Notes: generated from the letters alone by a model not told the origin. A stretch of DNA of 64,000 nt from Halalkalicoccus sp. CGA53 (GCF_036429475.1 NZ_CP144125.1:2170001-2234000), one strand, 5' to 3'; counted from the first letter of the stretch, positions 51,337-61,191 are shown. Numbers and translations are program-made.

Positions 51337-51850
51337 TCGTGGTCGCTCACGTCCGTTCGCGACCGCGACGGACACAGGGATTCGAAGTACGGAACGAGCT
51401 AGTGTCAGCGAGCGAAGTTCAGGTGGATCGAGTCCCGTCGTGTTCGTCGTCTGTAAACGTCCTCCCCAGCCACCCGGACGAACGTGACGGAGTAGACCGA
51501 CGGTACACCACGACCGGAGAGTCCGCCTTGATCGGACGGGAACCGGCCGAGAGTAGCGAGAAGGCTCATACCGGACCCTGCGAGTGTGATACGTATGGTC
51601 GCTGAACCGGAAGGGATCGACCCCCGGAGCGGCATCGGACGCCTCCGACCGCCGGCCGCTGCGGTGAGCGCACCTCCCGACCGAGTTTTGTCTCGATCAG
51701 CGGAGAGTTCAGATGGCGGCGTCCTCTCTCGACTACCGGGCCTCGGCCTTTCACTTCCACACGTTCTTATCGCCCCTCTAACCTATAATTATGTTTTGTA
51801 CTATGTTTTAGCAGAAGGTTTTTTCTTCGGTCGGGACCAGTGTCGCTGTA
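51337..51850. other. Spacer between tRNA-Arg and the pilus operon
   Basis: No gene is supported in these 514 bases. 51426-51450 matches the 3' end of tRNA-Arg plus flank (51316-51340) at 20 of 25 positions, a possible worn attachment site. From about 51765 to 51830 the DNA is A/T-rich (for example CTATAATTATG at 51784) and holds the operon promoter; several T-runs follow. Confidence 0.5.
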
Positions 51851-54688
51851 ATGGCTATCGACGACGGTGACCGGACCGGTCCCGCACAGTTAGAGGGGGA
51901 GGTGGCGGCGGAGTCCGCGGAACGGACGGTTCCGTCGGTCAGCGTCGACGAGTACACGTGGGCGGAGTTCATGGACGAACACGGCCACGGGGAGGAGGTC
52001 GACGCGCTCTACGAGGGGCTCGTGCGGTCCGACGGCTCCCGGACGGTCCCGAGCGGATCGGACTGGGACCGGGTTTCGTTCGATCCCGAGCGCTACCTCG
52101 GCTACCACCCGGATTCGCTCCCCGGGAGGCTGACCGAGGCCGCGGGGACGGCCGGGAGACGCTGGCTGGAGGCGCTACGATACATGGACCCGGCGTTCGT
52201 CCCCGTCACGAAGGGGATCTACACCTGGGAGCACTTCAAAAAGGAGTTCTACTACACCGACGAGGGACGGCCCCCACGGGACGAGGAGGGTCGCGTCGTG
52301 CCGTTCGACCCGACCGAGTACCTCGGGTTCTCCCCGGAGGACACCCCCGGGGTGTGCTCGAACGGGGAGAACGTCGCCACGAAGCTCGCGGAGGTAGTCG
52401 AGGAACGGACGGTCAACGTGAGAGAGGAGCTGGACGAGGACGCTTTCTTCTCCGGACCCGGCGGCGAGACGACGATCACGAACCGCTACGACCTGGAGAA
52501 GGCGGTTCCCCTGCCGAAGAAATCGCACTTCCACGAGGTCGACCGCTACTGGGTGAACAAGCCCTACGCGTTCGTCGTGATCTTCCACTCGAAGAAGGAG
52601 AACGAGAAGAAGTACTACCTCGTGGAACCGCACCTCACGCCGATCGAGGGGGAGCTACTGGAGTTCCTCACGGGGAAGCTCAGGACCGCGATCAAGTACG
52701 CCGGCGACGACGTGGTCGTCCGGGGGAGCGAGGAGGAGCGTCGCGGGGTGATCGACCGCGAGACACGTCGGCTGCTCGATCGGTACGACCTCGCGACGGG
52801 CGAGAGCGAGGCGATCGGCGACCGGGTCCGGGAGTTCTTCGGGAGCGACGAGGCAGGCGTCGTCGAGCGACTGAAACGTCTCGTCTCCGGCGAAGAGCAC
52901 CCCGAGGGGCGGGTCGTCGTGGGTGCCGAGCCGGTCCGACCGGAGCCGGCGCTGATCGACGAGGACGCGGAGACGCTCTCGCCCACACAGATCGAGAAGC
53001 TGCTCTACCGGCTCAAACGCGACTTCATCGGGTATCAGCGGATCGACGGAATCAAACACGACATCAACGTCGAGGACATCTCCTGCGACGGCTACAACTC
53101 GCCGGTGTTCGTCTACCACGGCGAGTACGAACAGGTCATCACGAACGTCTTCCACGGCCAGGAGACGCTCGACGACTTCGTCGTCAAACTCGCCCAGCGC
53201 TCGGGCAAGGGGATCAGCAAGCGACAGCCACAGGTCGACGCGACGCTGCCCGACGGCTCGCGGGCACAGCTCACGTTGGGTCAGGAGGTCTCCGATCACG
53301 GGACGAACTACACGATCCGGCAGTTCAAGGACGTCCCGTTCACCCCGGTGGACCTGATCTGCTGGCACACGTTTAGTTTAGAAGAGATGGCCTTTCTCTG
53401 GCTCTGTATCGAGAACAACAAGAGCCTGATCTTCGCGGGCGGGACCGCCTCGGGGAAGACGACCTCGCTCAACGCCGTCTCGCTGTTCATCCCCTCGAAG
53501 TCGAAGATCGTCTCGATCGAGGACACCCGCGAGGTCGAACTCCCCCAGCGCAACTGGATCGCGAGCGTCACGCGCGCGTCGTTCTCCGAGGACGACGGCG
53601 GCGGGGTCGACGAGTTCGACCTGCTCGAGGCCGCGCTCCGCCAGCGCCCCGAGTACATCGTGATGGGCGAGATCCGTGGCGAGGAGGGCCGAACCGCGTT
53701 CCAGGTGATGTCGACCGGGCACACCACCTACACGACGTTCCACGCCGATTCCGTCGGCGAGGTGCTCAAGCGCTTTACGACCGAGCCGATCAACGTCTCG
53801 AAGACGATGTTCACGGCGCTCGACCTCGTCTCGATCCAGACGTCGACGCGCGTGGAGGGTCGGAAGGTCCGACGAAACAAGACGCTCACCGAGATCAACC
53901 ACTACGACGCAGAGAACGACGAGATCAACGTCAAGGACGTCTACCAGTGGCAGGCCGAGACCGACGAGTACTTGAAGACCGGCGAGTCGAACACCGTCGA
54001 GGAGATCTGTTTCGACCGTGGCTGGAGCCGCGAGGAGCTCGACGACGAGCTGTTCGAACGCGAGGTCGTCATCGCCTACCTAATCGAGAACGGGCTGAAC
54101 GAGTATCGCCAGGTCGCGGCGACGTTCCAGGCCTTCATCAACGATCCCGAGACGATCATGACGCTCATCGCGAACGACGTCTTGGAGGAGAGTCTCACCG
54201 ACCTCAGGGAGATGGAGAGCGTGTTGATCGACGTCGACCCGGAGAAGGAGGCGCTCGTCCCCCGACCGGACCCGGACGAGAAGACCCGTGCGCTCGCTCG
54301 AGAGATCCTCGCACGCGCCGAGGAGGAACTCTTCGGGGAGTACGAGGGGAAGGTCCCGGAGGGGCTCGCGAGCGCGCTCGACGCCATCGAGACGAGCGAG
54401 GACGTCGTCGTCGGACCCGGACTCGACGACGGTGTCGCCGTTCCCGGTCTCCCGGAGGGAGCGCCTTCCGCGCTCGACGAGGGAGAATCGAGTGCCGATC
54501 CCGATGAACCGGACGGAATCGGATCGGACGAGGATACGGACACGAGTACGGACCGATCGGAGGCTAACGAACGTCTCGGAGGCGATAGCGAGGACGGAGA
54601 CGGCGATACAGCGGACGACGGGGCCGCGTTCGAGTTCGGCGGGGACGAGGACGGGTTCGAGGGCGCGCGTCCCGCGGAGGAGCCGTGA
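51851..54688 (+). CDS. Type IV pilus assembly ATPase, PilB/GspE-VirB11 type
   Basis: A 945-residue secretion ATPase. A long N-terminal region (about 1-520) with repeated WAEFMDEHG-like and YTWEHFKKEFYYTD segments precedes the motor. Walker A is IFAGGTASGKTT at about residue 528; the Asp box follows in SIEDTREVELP; Walker B is YIVMGEIRG at about 602; the His box is TGHTTYTTFHAD. The last 90 residues are an acidic disordered tail. It powers pilus extension with the membrane protein encoded next. GTGA overlap with that gene indicates coupling. Confidence 0.9.
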   Translation: MAIDDGDRTGPAQLEGEVAAESAERTVPSVSVDEYTWAEFMDEHGHGEEVDALYEGLVRSDGSRTVPSGSDWDRVSFDPERYLGYHPDSLPGRLTEAAGTAGRRWLEALRYMDPAFVPVTKGIYTWEHFKKEFYYTDEGRPPRDEEGRVVPFDPTEYLGFSPEDTPGVCSNGENVATKLAEVVEERTVNVREELDEDAFFSGPGGETTITNRYDLEKAVPLPKKSHFHEVDRYWVNKPYAFVVIFHSKKENEKKYYLVEPHLTPIEGELLEFLTGKLRTAIKYAGDDVVVRGSEEERRGVIDRETRRLLDRYDLATGESEAIGDRVREFFGSDEAGVVERLKRLVSGEEHPEGRVVVGAEPVRPEPALIDEDAETLSPTQIEKLLYRLKRDFIGYQRIDGIKHDINVEDISCDGYNSPVFVYHGEYEQVITNVFHGQETLDDFVVKLAQRSGKGISKRQPQVDATLPDGSRAQLTLGQEVSDHGTNYTIRQFKDVPFTPVDLICWHTFSLEEMAFLWLCIENNKSLIFAGGTASGKTTSLNAVSLFIPSKSKIVSIEDTREVELPQRNWIASVTRASFSEDDGGGVDEFDLLEAALRQRPEYIVMGEIRGEEGRTAFQVMSTGHTTYTTFHADSVGEVLKRFTTEPINVSKTMFTALDLVSIQTSTRVEGRKVRRNKTLTEINHYDAENDEINVKDVYQWQAETDEYLKTGESNTVEEICFDRGWSREELDDELFEREVVIAYLIENGLNEYRQVAATFQAFINDPETIMTLIANDVLEESLTDLREMESVLIDVDPEKEALVPRPDPDEKTRALAREILARAEEELFGEYEGKVPEGLASALDAIETSEDVVVGPGLDDGVAVPGLPEGAPSALDEGESSADPDEPDGIGSDEDTDTSTDRSEANERLGGDSEDGDGDTADDGAAFEFGGDEDGFEGARPAEEP

Positions 54689-56724
54689 GCCTCGACGTCG
54701 GCTCGTCGGGGGAGTTCGGGGCCGACGCCCTCGGGGACACGTTCTACCCGCTCTACCGGTGGGTCTTCTCGGAGGACAGCACGTTCGTCGCTGACGTCGA
54801 CCGCAAACTCAGCGAGGCCCGGATGGCCGACACGGTCGAACTCTACCTCTCGCGTGCGCTCGCGATCGGCACGCTCTCGGGCGGAGCGCTCTGGGTCGTC
54901 GGAACGCTCCTGGGATACCTGCTGTTCGCTACAGGGCTGGTCCCGATCGACACGCTGATCGGCATTCCCGCGCCGAACGAGGCGCTCCTCGAACTGATGA
55001 TCGCGATCCGGATCCCGTTGCTGATCCTCGTCACCGGTCTCGTCTTCGGGAGCCTCGGCTTCGCCGCTGGCTTCGGGGCGCTGCTCGTGGTTCCCTACTC
55101 GCGAGCCTCGGCCAGGGAACGCGAGATCAACATGCTGATGGCCGACTCCGTCGCGTTCATGTACGCGCTCTCGGTGGGAGGGATGAACCAGCTCGAGATC
55201 CTCGAGGCGATGGCCAGAGCCGACGACACCTACGGCGAGGTGAGCTACGAGTTCAAGTCGATCGTCCAGGAGACCGAGTACTTCGACACGGACTATCGAA
55301 CCGCGATCAGGAACCAGGCGATGGAGACCCCCTCGGACGAGCTGAGTCAGTTCCTCACGGACATGCTCTCGATCGTCAACAGCGGCGGCGACCTCTCGCG
55401 CTTTCTCGAGGACAAGAAGGACAAACACATGCGGACTGCGAAACAGGAACAGGAGCTCACCCTCGAAACGCTCGAGCTCTTCGGCGAGATGTACATGACG
55501 CTCTCGCTCTTTCCGCTGTTGCTCATCATCATCCTCGTCATCATGAGCATGCTCGGCGACGCGGACGAACTGATGCTCTACGGCACCGTCTACGCGCTGA
55601 TCCCGCTCGTCGGTGCTGGCTTTCTCGTGCTCGTCTCGACGGTGAAACGCGACGAACCCGGCGACGGCTACCTCGTCCCGGACGGGGGGAGCGCACACCT
55701 CGCCGACCCGAACCGGAACCCGCTGTTCGACCTCGGACTGATCGAGAGATTCACCGGCGAGTACGGGGTCTTCGACCGGATAAAGCGCAGAGAGAGGGGA
55801 TACGAGTTCGGCGAGATCCTCCGCCGCCCGCATCACTTCCTCCGCGACTTCCCGCTGTACACGCTCGCGCTCACGGTCCCGCTCTCGCTCGTTCTGGTGG
55901 GGGTGGCTGCCGCGACGGGGTCGGCTCCCACCACCTGGCAGGGCTTCATCAACCAGCCCGTCTGGTCGACGTTCGTCTGGGTCTACGTACCGCTCTACCT
56001 GATCGGCATCCCGCTCGCCGTGTTCTACGAGTGGAACCAGCACTCCCGCCACGCGATCACGAAGGGACTGTCCGACGACCTCAGGAAGCTCTCGAGCGCG
56101 AACGACACCGGGATGACGCTGCTCGAATCGGTCCAGGTGGTGTCGGAGACGTCCTCCGGGAAGCTCGCCAGGGAGTTCGAGACGATGCACGCGAAGGTGA
56201 ACTACGGGACGAGTCTGAAAGACGCACTGATCGAGTTCAACAACCGCTATCACATCCCTCGGCTCGCCCGGACGGTCAAGCTCATCAGCAAGGCCCAGGA
56301 GGCCTCCAGCCAGATCACGGCCGTCCTCACCACAGCGGCGCAGGCGAGCGAGAACCAGGACGACATCGACCGCGAACGCAAGTCCAGAACCAGGATGCAG
56401 GTCGTCATCATCGTGATGACGTATCTCACGCTGCTCGCGGTGATGGCGATCCTGAAGACGCAGTTCCTCGACGTGATGAGCGGGATGACCGACCAGGCCG
56501 CGAACGGCGACGCCACAGCGGACGTCGGCGGTGGCGGACCGGACTTCGGCGGCGGGATCGACACGGGCCTCCTCAGCGTGATGTTCTTCCACGCCGTGAC
56601 GATGCAGGCGATCCTCTCGGGGATGATCAGCGGCTACATGCGCGACGCGAAGATCGTGAGCGGCGTGAAGTACGTCATCGTGCTCGTCACGATCGCACTG
56701 GCGGTCTGGATGGTGGTCGGATGA
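54685..56724 (+). CDS. Type II/IV secretion F-family platform protein (PilC type)
   Basis: A 679-residue membrane protein with two type-II-secretion F domains, each a cytoplasmic helix bundle followed by membrane helices: VGGMNQLEILEAMARADDTY in the first and LLESVQVVSETSSGKLAREFET in the second. About eight membrane segments are visible. It is the inner platform on which PilB acts. The GTG start overlaps the PilB stop, and its own stop overlaps the next gene (ATGA), a tight chain through the operon. Confidence 0.9.
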   Translation: MSLDVGSSGEFGADALGDTFYPLYRWVFSEDSTFVADVDRKLSEARMADTVELYLSRALAIGTLSGGALWVVGTLLGYLLFATGLVPIDTLIGIPAPNEALLELMIAIRIPLLILVTGLVFGSLGFAAGFGALLVVPYSRASAREREINMLMADSVAFMYALSVGGMNQLEILEAMARADDTYGEVSYEFKSIVQETEYFDTDYRTAIRNQAMETPSDELSQFLTDMLSIVNSGGDLSRFLEDKKDKHMRTAKQEQELTLETLELFGEMYMTLSLFPLLLIIILVIMSMLGDADELMLYGTVYALIPLVGAGFLVLVSTVKRDEPGDGYLVPDGGSAHLADPNRNPLFDLGLIERFTGEYGVFDRIKRRERGYEFGEILRRPHHFLRDFPLYTLALTVPLSLVLVGVAAATGSAPTTWQGFINQPVWSTFVWVYVPLYLIGIPLAVFYEWNQHSRHAITKGLSDDLRKLSSANDTGMTLLESVQVVSETSSGKLAREFETMHAKVNYGTSLKDALIEFNNRYHIPRLARTVKLISKAQEASSQITAVLTTAAQASENQDDIDRERKSRTRMQVVIIVMTYLTLLAVMAILKTQFLDVMSGMTDQAANGDATADVGGGGPDFGGGIDTGLLSVMFFHAVTMQAILSGMISGYMRDAKIVSGVKYVIVLVTIALAVWMVVG

Positions 56725-57152
56725 ACGCGCGCGGACAGACCGGGATCGACTTCCTCGTCGGCGCGACGGTGTTCCTGATCGCCGTCGGTTTCGTCTTCGC
56801 GTTCGTCCCGTCGATGTTCGCACCGTTTTTCACCGGTGGCACCGGCGACACGCTCACCGCCGACCGGGCGGCGACGCAGTTGGCGGAGAAGGAACTGGTC
56901 GTGGATCCCTCGTCGCCCGCTGTTCTGAACGAGTCGAGTGTCGATGAGTTCTTCGAGGGGTGTACGGACGAGGAGGACGAAGGGCAGTACGTCGCGGACG
57001 AACTCGGGCTCGGAACCGATCGAGTGCAGGTCGAACTGGGCAACGACTCCTGTGGGGACGACCCGCCCGCTCGCTCCTCGGTGACCGTCTCCCAGCGCTA
57101 CGTCTCGATCGACGAAGACCACCACACGCTCACCGTGAGGGTCTGGTCATGA
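56721..57152 (+). CDS. Pilin-like protein (DUF7287-like)
   Basis: A 143-residue exported protein starting MNARGQTGIDFLVGATVFLIAVGFVF, a hydrophobic helix after a short polar leader as in archaeal pilins or pseudopilins. The body is acidic with two cysteines (EGCTDE, NDSCGDD) that could pair outside the cell. I recall this position-two gene of haloarchaeal pil operons as DUF7287. It overlaps the PilC stop by four bases and the next gene by four bases. Probably a minor pilin. Confidence 0.8.
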   Translation: MNARGQTGIDFLVGATVFLIAVGFVFAFVPSMFAPFFTGGTGDTLTADRAATQLAEKELVVDPSSPAVLNESSVDEFFEGCTDEEDEGQYVADELGLGTDRVQVELGNDSCGDDPPARSSVTVSQRYVSIDEDHHTLTVRVWS

Positions 57153-57757
57153 ACCGGGGGCAGGTCCACACGCTGGAGGCGTTCGTCGCCGCGCTCTTGC
57201 TCGTCGGCGGGCTCATCTTCGCCACGCAGGCGACGGCGGTGACGCCGCTTTCGGCCAGCACGTCGAACCAGCACATCGAGAATCAGCAGCGGGCGGTCGC
57301 GACCGACCTGCTCGCGGTGACCCACGAGGACGGCTCGCTCGAGGAGGCGCTGCTGTTCTGGAACGACACCGAGGACGGGTTCGCCTACACCGGAGAGAAC
57401 CGGCAGTTCTACACCGACGATCCGCCCGAGGAGTACGCTCACCCGCTCGCAGACCCGCTCTCGGAGGCGTTCGGCGGTACGCAGGTCGCGTACAACATCG
57501 ACCTCATCTACCAGAACTCGGAGGACCCCGCGAACACGAGCGAGCAGGAACTGGTGGAGATGGGCTCGCCGAGCGACAACGCGGTCGTCGCGAGTCGGAC
57601 GGTCGTGCTGTTCGACGGGAACGGGGTCAGCGCCGGCGACAACGAAGGAACAGCTCTCTCGGAACTGGAAGACGGCGAGTTCTACGCACCGAACGTCGAC
57701 GAAGACGGCGAACTGTACAACGTCGTAGAGGTGAGGATCACCGTATGGCGGATGTGA
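57149..57757 (+). CDS. Pilin-like protein (DUF7288-like)
   Basis: A 202-residue protein with N-terminus MNRGQVHTLEAFVAALLLVGG, again a pilin-like leader and helix with a Glu near position 5 of the helix. The rest is an acidic beta-rich extracellular domain ending VVEVRITVWRM. I recall its family as DUF7288. It overlaps both neighbours. Like its operon partners it has no cysteine pair or catalytic motif, so a minor-pilin role is the likely one. Confidence 0.8.
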   Translation: MNRGQVHTLEAFVAALLLVGGLIFATQATAVTPLSASTSNQHIENQQRAVATDLLAVTHEDGSLEEALLFWNDTEDGFAYTGENRQFYTDDPPEEYAHPLADPLSEAFGGTQVAYNIDLIYQNSEDPANTSEQELVEMGSPSDNAVVASRTVVLFDGNGVSAGDNEGTALSELEDGEFYAPNVDEDGELYNVVEVRITVWRM

Positions 57758-58590
57758 GTCGACTCCGCCGATCGGATCGCGCGCAGTTCATCCTCGTCTC
57801 CGGGCTGCTCATCGCGGTCGTTCTCGTCGCGCTCGTGCTGTTGCTGAACGCGACGATCTACACCGAGAACGTCGCGACCCGCGGGGTCGACAGCGGGGCG
57901 AACGACGCGCTCCAGTACCAGGAGACGCTCTCGGTCGGTATCGTGGGACTGGTCGAAGAGGAGAACCAGCGAAACCACTCGGAGTGGGGGGATATCGAGG
58001 CGAACGTCAACCGGGGCAACGCGGTCCTGACTGACCGACTCGAACGACAGTACGTAGAACGCGGCAGTGTCGTGACAGCGGAGGTTCGCATCGACCCCGG
58101 TGTTCGCGTGTGGCAGGAGGAAACCGGGGAGTTCGACGACGGGACGATCGCGAGCAATGTCACCGAGGTTCGCTCGTTCTCGATCGATTCGCACGAACTC
58201 CCCGAGGACAACGAGTCCTTTCAGATTGTCGTCCAGAACGGCTCCGACGAGTGGGTGCTGTCGCTCTATCAGGAGGGCAACGAGGTCGTCGCAGAGGCGG
58301 AGGCCGGGACCTGCTCGGCAGACGTCGAGGAGATCACCCCTCACGATCCCGACTGGTGCAACGGCGACTATGTGTGGGCCGACGGCGTGGACGAAGGCTA
58401 CGAGATCGACTTCGTGAACGGGTCAGCCACGAACGGGGAATACGAACTCGTCGCCGACGGGGTCGGTGGTGACGGGATCGAAGCCAACCAGACCGCGTTC
58501 GTCTCCAGCGCGACGATCGACCTGACCTATCGCTCCTCGCGGATCGAGTATTCGACGAGCGAGAGCCTCGGTTGGGAGGCACCGCGATGA
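57745..58590 (+). CDS. Pilin-like protein (DUF7261-like)
   Basis: A 281-residue protein: charged leader MADVSRLRRSDRAQFILVSG, then the helix LLIAVVLVALVLLLNATIYTE, then a large acidic extracellular domain with two cysteines (GTCSADVEE, DWCNGDY). It overlaps the end of the preceding gene by 13 nt. Among the five small operon proteins it is the largest and may form the tip or an adhesive subunit, which is inference. I recall its family as DUF7261. Confidence 0.8.
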   Translation: MADVSRLRRSDRAQFILVSGLLIAVVLVALVLLLNATIYTENVATRGVDSGANDALQYQETLSVGIVGLVEEENQRNHSEWGDIEANVNRGNAVLTDRLERQYVERGSVVTAEVRIDPGVRVWQEETGEFDDGTIASNVTEVRSFSIDSHELPEDNESFQIVVQNGSDEWVLSLYQEGNEVVAEAEAGTCSADVEEITPHDPDWCNGDYVWADGVDEGYEIDFVNGSATNGEYELVADGVGGDGIEANQTAFVSSATIDLTYRSSRIEYSTSESLGWEAPR

Positions 58591-59018
58591 CCGATCGCGC
58601 GGTCTCCGTCGCGGTCAACTACGTGCTCACGCTGCTCATCGCGACGGTGCTCCTCGGCGGGCTCGTGATGGCTGCCGGTGGTGTGATCGAGTCCCAGTCG
58701 AACAACTCGGTCCACGACGAACTGGGCGTGATCGGCGAGCGCCTCGCGGCCGATATCGAGAGCGCGGATCGGCTGCGCGCTGCTGGTGGCGAGGACACAA
58801 GCGTCTCGGTCCGGAGCGATCTCCCGAACCGGGTCTCGGGAACGAGCTACACCATCGAGGTGAACGGAGATGAGGAGACCATCACGCTCGGTTCGCAGAA
58901 TCCGGAAGTGACCGTGAGGGTCTCCTTCGCCGTGGAGAACGTCGAATCGACACGGGTCCGCGGAGGGGCAGTGGTGATCGCTTCGAAGGATGGAAAATTG
59001 GAGGTGCGAGAGTCGTGA
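58587..59018 (+). CDS. Pilin-like protein (DUF7266-like)
   Basis: A 143-residue protein, MTDRAVSVAVNYVLTLLIAT with the helix continuing LLGGLVMAAGG, then SQSNNSVHDELGVIGERLAADIESADRL, a typical post-helix segment of archaeal pseudopilins, and a small beta domain. The ATG at 58587 overlaps the stop of the previous gene (ATGA); an earlier in-frame GTG or ATG adds only five residues. I recall its family as DUF7266. Probably a minor pilin. Confidence 0.8.
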   Translation: MTDRAVSVAVNYVLTLLIATVLLGGLVMAAGGVIESQSNNSVHDELGVIGERLAADIESADRLRAAGGEDTSVSVRSDLPNRVSGTSYTIEVNGDEETITLGSQNPEVTVRVSFAVENVESTRVRGGAVVIASKDGKLEVRES

Positions 59019-59770
59019 TGGACGACCGTGCGGTGAGCGAAGTGGTGGGCTACGTGCTGGTGCTCGCGCTCGTCGTCACCACGATGGGTGTCCTGTTCAC
59101 TACAGGGTTCGGTACGTTGCAAGACGTCCAGCGGGCGGAGCAGGTGAACAACGTCGAGCGGGCGTTCGACGTTCTCGACGCGAACTTACAGGACATGTAC
59201 AGGGAGGGTGCGCCGAGTCGGGCGACCGAGATGCGACTCGTCGATGGATCGCTCGGGTTCGGCCAACCCACGACGATCGACGTCGCACAGGACGGAGAGA
59301 CCATCGGCAACCTCACCGTTAGTGCCTACCCGATCGAGTACGACAGCGGTGACGGAACACAGATCGTCTACGCTCACGGTGCCCTGATTCGGGCCGAAGG
59401 CGACGGCAGTGTCATGCTCGCGGAGCCGAACTTCGTCCTCGACGACGACCACGTTGTCGTCTCCGGGGTGAGGACACGACCGCTGTCCGATTCACCCACC
59501 AGTATCGACCGGACCGGAACCGTGTTGATCGGTGGCGAACACCTGCGAACCGATACCTCGACTAGCGAGTCGTCGAATGAACCGCTGACCATCACCGTCG
59601 AAACCCAGCACGTCGACGCGTGGGAGGGATACTTTCGGGAGCATGAAGACCGAGGGATCGGAGACGTCGTAGAGCGGACCGACGACTCGGTAACGTTCCA
59701 GATCGATCACGACGACTACGAGACGGCGTCGGTCGTTCGGCCAGTCATCAGGATAGCGTTCAGAAACTGA
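59018..59770 (+). CDS. Pilin-like protein (DUF7289-like)
   Basis: A 250-residue protein starting MDDRAVSEVVGYVLVLALVV, with the SEVVGYVL signature of archaeal class III-type prepilins. After the helix, QRAEQVNNVERAFDVLDANLQDM forms a coiled segment and the remainder is a beta-rich extracellular domain. A GTG one codon upstream (59015) is an alternative start. It closes the pilus operon, ending 5 bp before the stop of the large convergent pilin-like gene. I recall its family as DUF7289. Confidence 0.8.
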   Translation: MDDRAVSEVVGYVLVLALVVTTMGVLFTTGFGTLQDVQRAEQVNNVERAFDVLDANLQDMYREGAPSRATEMRLVDGSLGFGQPTTIDVAQDGETIGNLTVSAYPIEYDSGDGTQIVYAHGALIRAEGDGSVMLAEPNFVLDDDHVVVSGVRTRPLSDSPTSIDRTGTVLIGGEHLRTDTSTSESSNEPLTITVETQHVDAWEGYFREHEDRGIGDVVERTDDSVTFQIDHDDYETASVVRPVIRIAFRN

Positions 59771-59775
59771 ATGGA

Positions 59776-61191
59776 TCAGTTCAGTTCTACTTCGACTTCG
59801 TTCTCAGTGACGTGGAGGTACTGGATCTCGTCGACAGTGACGTCGAAGCCGATACCTTTGTCCTCTAAACTCTGGTGTCCGTGTATCGTTGTTGCCGCAC
59901 TGTGAACCTCGATCACGTCGGCGATGATCGCTCCCTGTATGTCAACGGCCCCTTGTAGCTCCACTTTCGAGTTCGGTGCGTATATCACGCCACTCATCTC
60001 GAAGTTACTGTTGTCATCGCTTACTTTCTGGACGTCCGAGTGTACGTAAAAGAACAGTTCACTTGCGTTTCCACCCGCGTTGATGTCCTGATTTCCGAAC
60101 TCGATCGGCCCCTTCACGAAGAACTGGACGCTGTTGTTCTCGTCGCCGTCGATAGTGAGGTCGTTCTGACCGATTTCGAGACTCCCGTTCACGACGACGG
60201 AGATGTTATCCTCGGTCGTATCGAACGTGAGATCACCGAGGTCGGAAACGTCACCCTCCGCACAGTACGTATCGCTGACGCCGCTGTCGTAGGTCCCAGA
60301 CGAACCGAACTCGTGCTCGATATCTTTGCAGTCTTCGATCCGTCTGTCTATTTCGGGGCTCACGGAGGGATAGTTCGTTCCCTCTCGGGTCTCGCCCACG
60401 TCCGCATTCTTGAACACCTCCACGTGATCCTGTGCGGCGAGTGGCGAGTCGATCTCCTCGTCGAACGGAGTGACCAGCTCCATTCGGACCGTCCGGTTGG
60501 CCTCGTCGTGGTGAACGACCCCATCCGCACGGCTGTCGAAGAAGTGGTACCAGCCGTGGTGGTACTCACTCACTATTTCCACGTAGATCGTTCCGTTTTC
60601 GACGGGGTTCGTCCACTCCTCGTTCTCGGTTGCGTTCGGGTAGATAGCCGCCCCTGTCTCAGTCTTGCTGAACTCGCCCCGGACGTCACCGCTCGCCGCA
60701 CCCTCACCGGAGACGGTGACTATTGGGAACGTGAGCGTCCGGTCGCGGTAGTGGTACTCCGGTGGGGAGATCATTCGGCTCCAGTCATCCTCTTTCTTCC
60801 AGACACCACCTCCCTGGAAAGCCACCTGTTCGTCGTCGAGTTCGTACACTACTGACCCGAGAGAGCCGTTGTGTAATTCGGTTTCATACCCGGTTTCGTT
60901 TTCGTGAATCACCCGTACGTTCCCGGCTTCGGGCTTTACCTCCACCTGGCCGTCACCGATGTCACCTAAGTCGAATCGCTGGGCGTCGGTCTCGCCCAAC
61001 GCGACCAGGCTCGCCTTCGAACTCATCTGGGACATCGAGTTCTCCATCGCCGACAGCCGGGAATCGCTCTGTGCGTCACCCAACGCGGCCGCACCCACCG
61101 CCAGCGTCACCGTGATCGTCGCGAGGGTGATCCCGAGGATCAACACCACACCCACGACTTCGGACTGCCCTCGCTCCCCGTCGAAAATCAT
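59776..61191 (-). CDS. Large pilin-like protein with beta-helix-like C-terminal region
   Basis: A 471-residue protein. GQSEVVGVVLILGITLATIT is a prepilin-type helix and cleavage region. Residues about 50-250 are a beta-rich domain; two cysteines are at about 285-310. Residues about 310-440 show rising strand repeats such as SLEIGQNDLTIDGD, KGPIEFGNQDINAG and QGAVDIQGAIIADVIEV, like a bactofilin or pectate-lyase-like beta helix; I recall relatives as DUF7305. It likely forms a long surface adhesin or pilus tip. A CTTTATTG box about 27 nt upstream sets the start. Confidence 0.78.
   Translation of the reverse strand: MIFDGERGQSEVVGVVLILGITLATITVTLAVGAAALGDAQSDSRLSAMENSMSQMSSKASLVALGETDAQRFDLGDIGDGQVEVKPEAGNVRVIHENETGYETELHNGSLGSVVYELDDEQVAFQGGGVWKKEDDWSRMISPPEYHYRDRTLTFPIVTVSGEGAASGDVRGEFSKTETGAAIYPNATENEEWTNPVENGTIYVEIVSEYHHGWYHFFDSRADGVVHHDEANRTVRMELVTPFDEEIDSPLAAQDHVEVFKNADVGETREGTNYPSVSPEIDRRIEDCKDIEHEFGSSGTYDSGVSDTYCAEGDVSDLGDLTFDTTEDNISVVVNGSLEIGQNDLTIDGDENNSVQFFVKGPIEFGNQDINAGGNASELFFYVHSDVQKVSDDNSNFEMSGVIYAPNSKVELQGAVDIQGAIIADVIEVHSAATTIHGHQSLEDKGIGFDVTVDEIQYLHVTENEVEVELN

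Noticed and set aside
51405-51635. 76-codon minus frame beside tRNA-Arg
   Set aside because: Runs through the degenerate tRNA copy; no promoter, no protein character.
51586-51870. 94-codon plus frame before PilB
   Set aside because: Crosses the AT-rich promoter region and the PilB start; not protein-like.
54076-56823. 915-codon minus frame
   Set aside because: Antisense of the PilB/PilC genes with a His/Glu/Asp/Arg-rich composition typical of GC-rich shadow frames.
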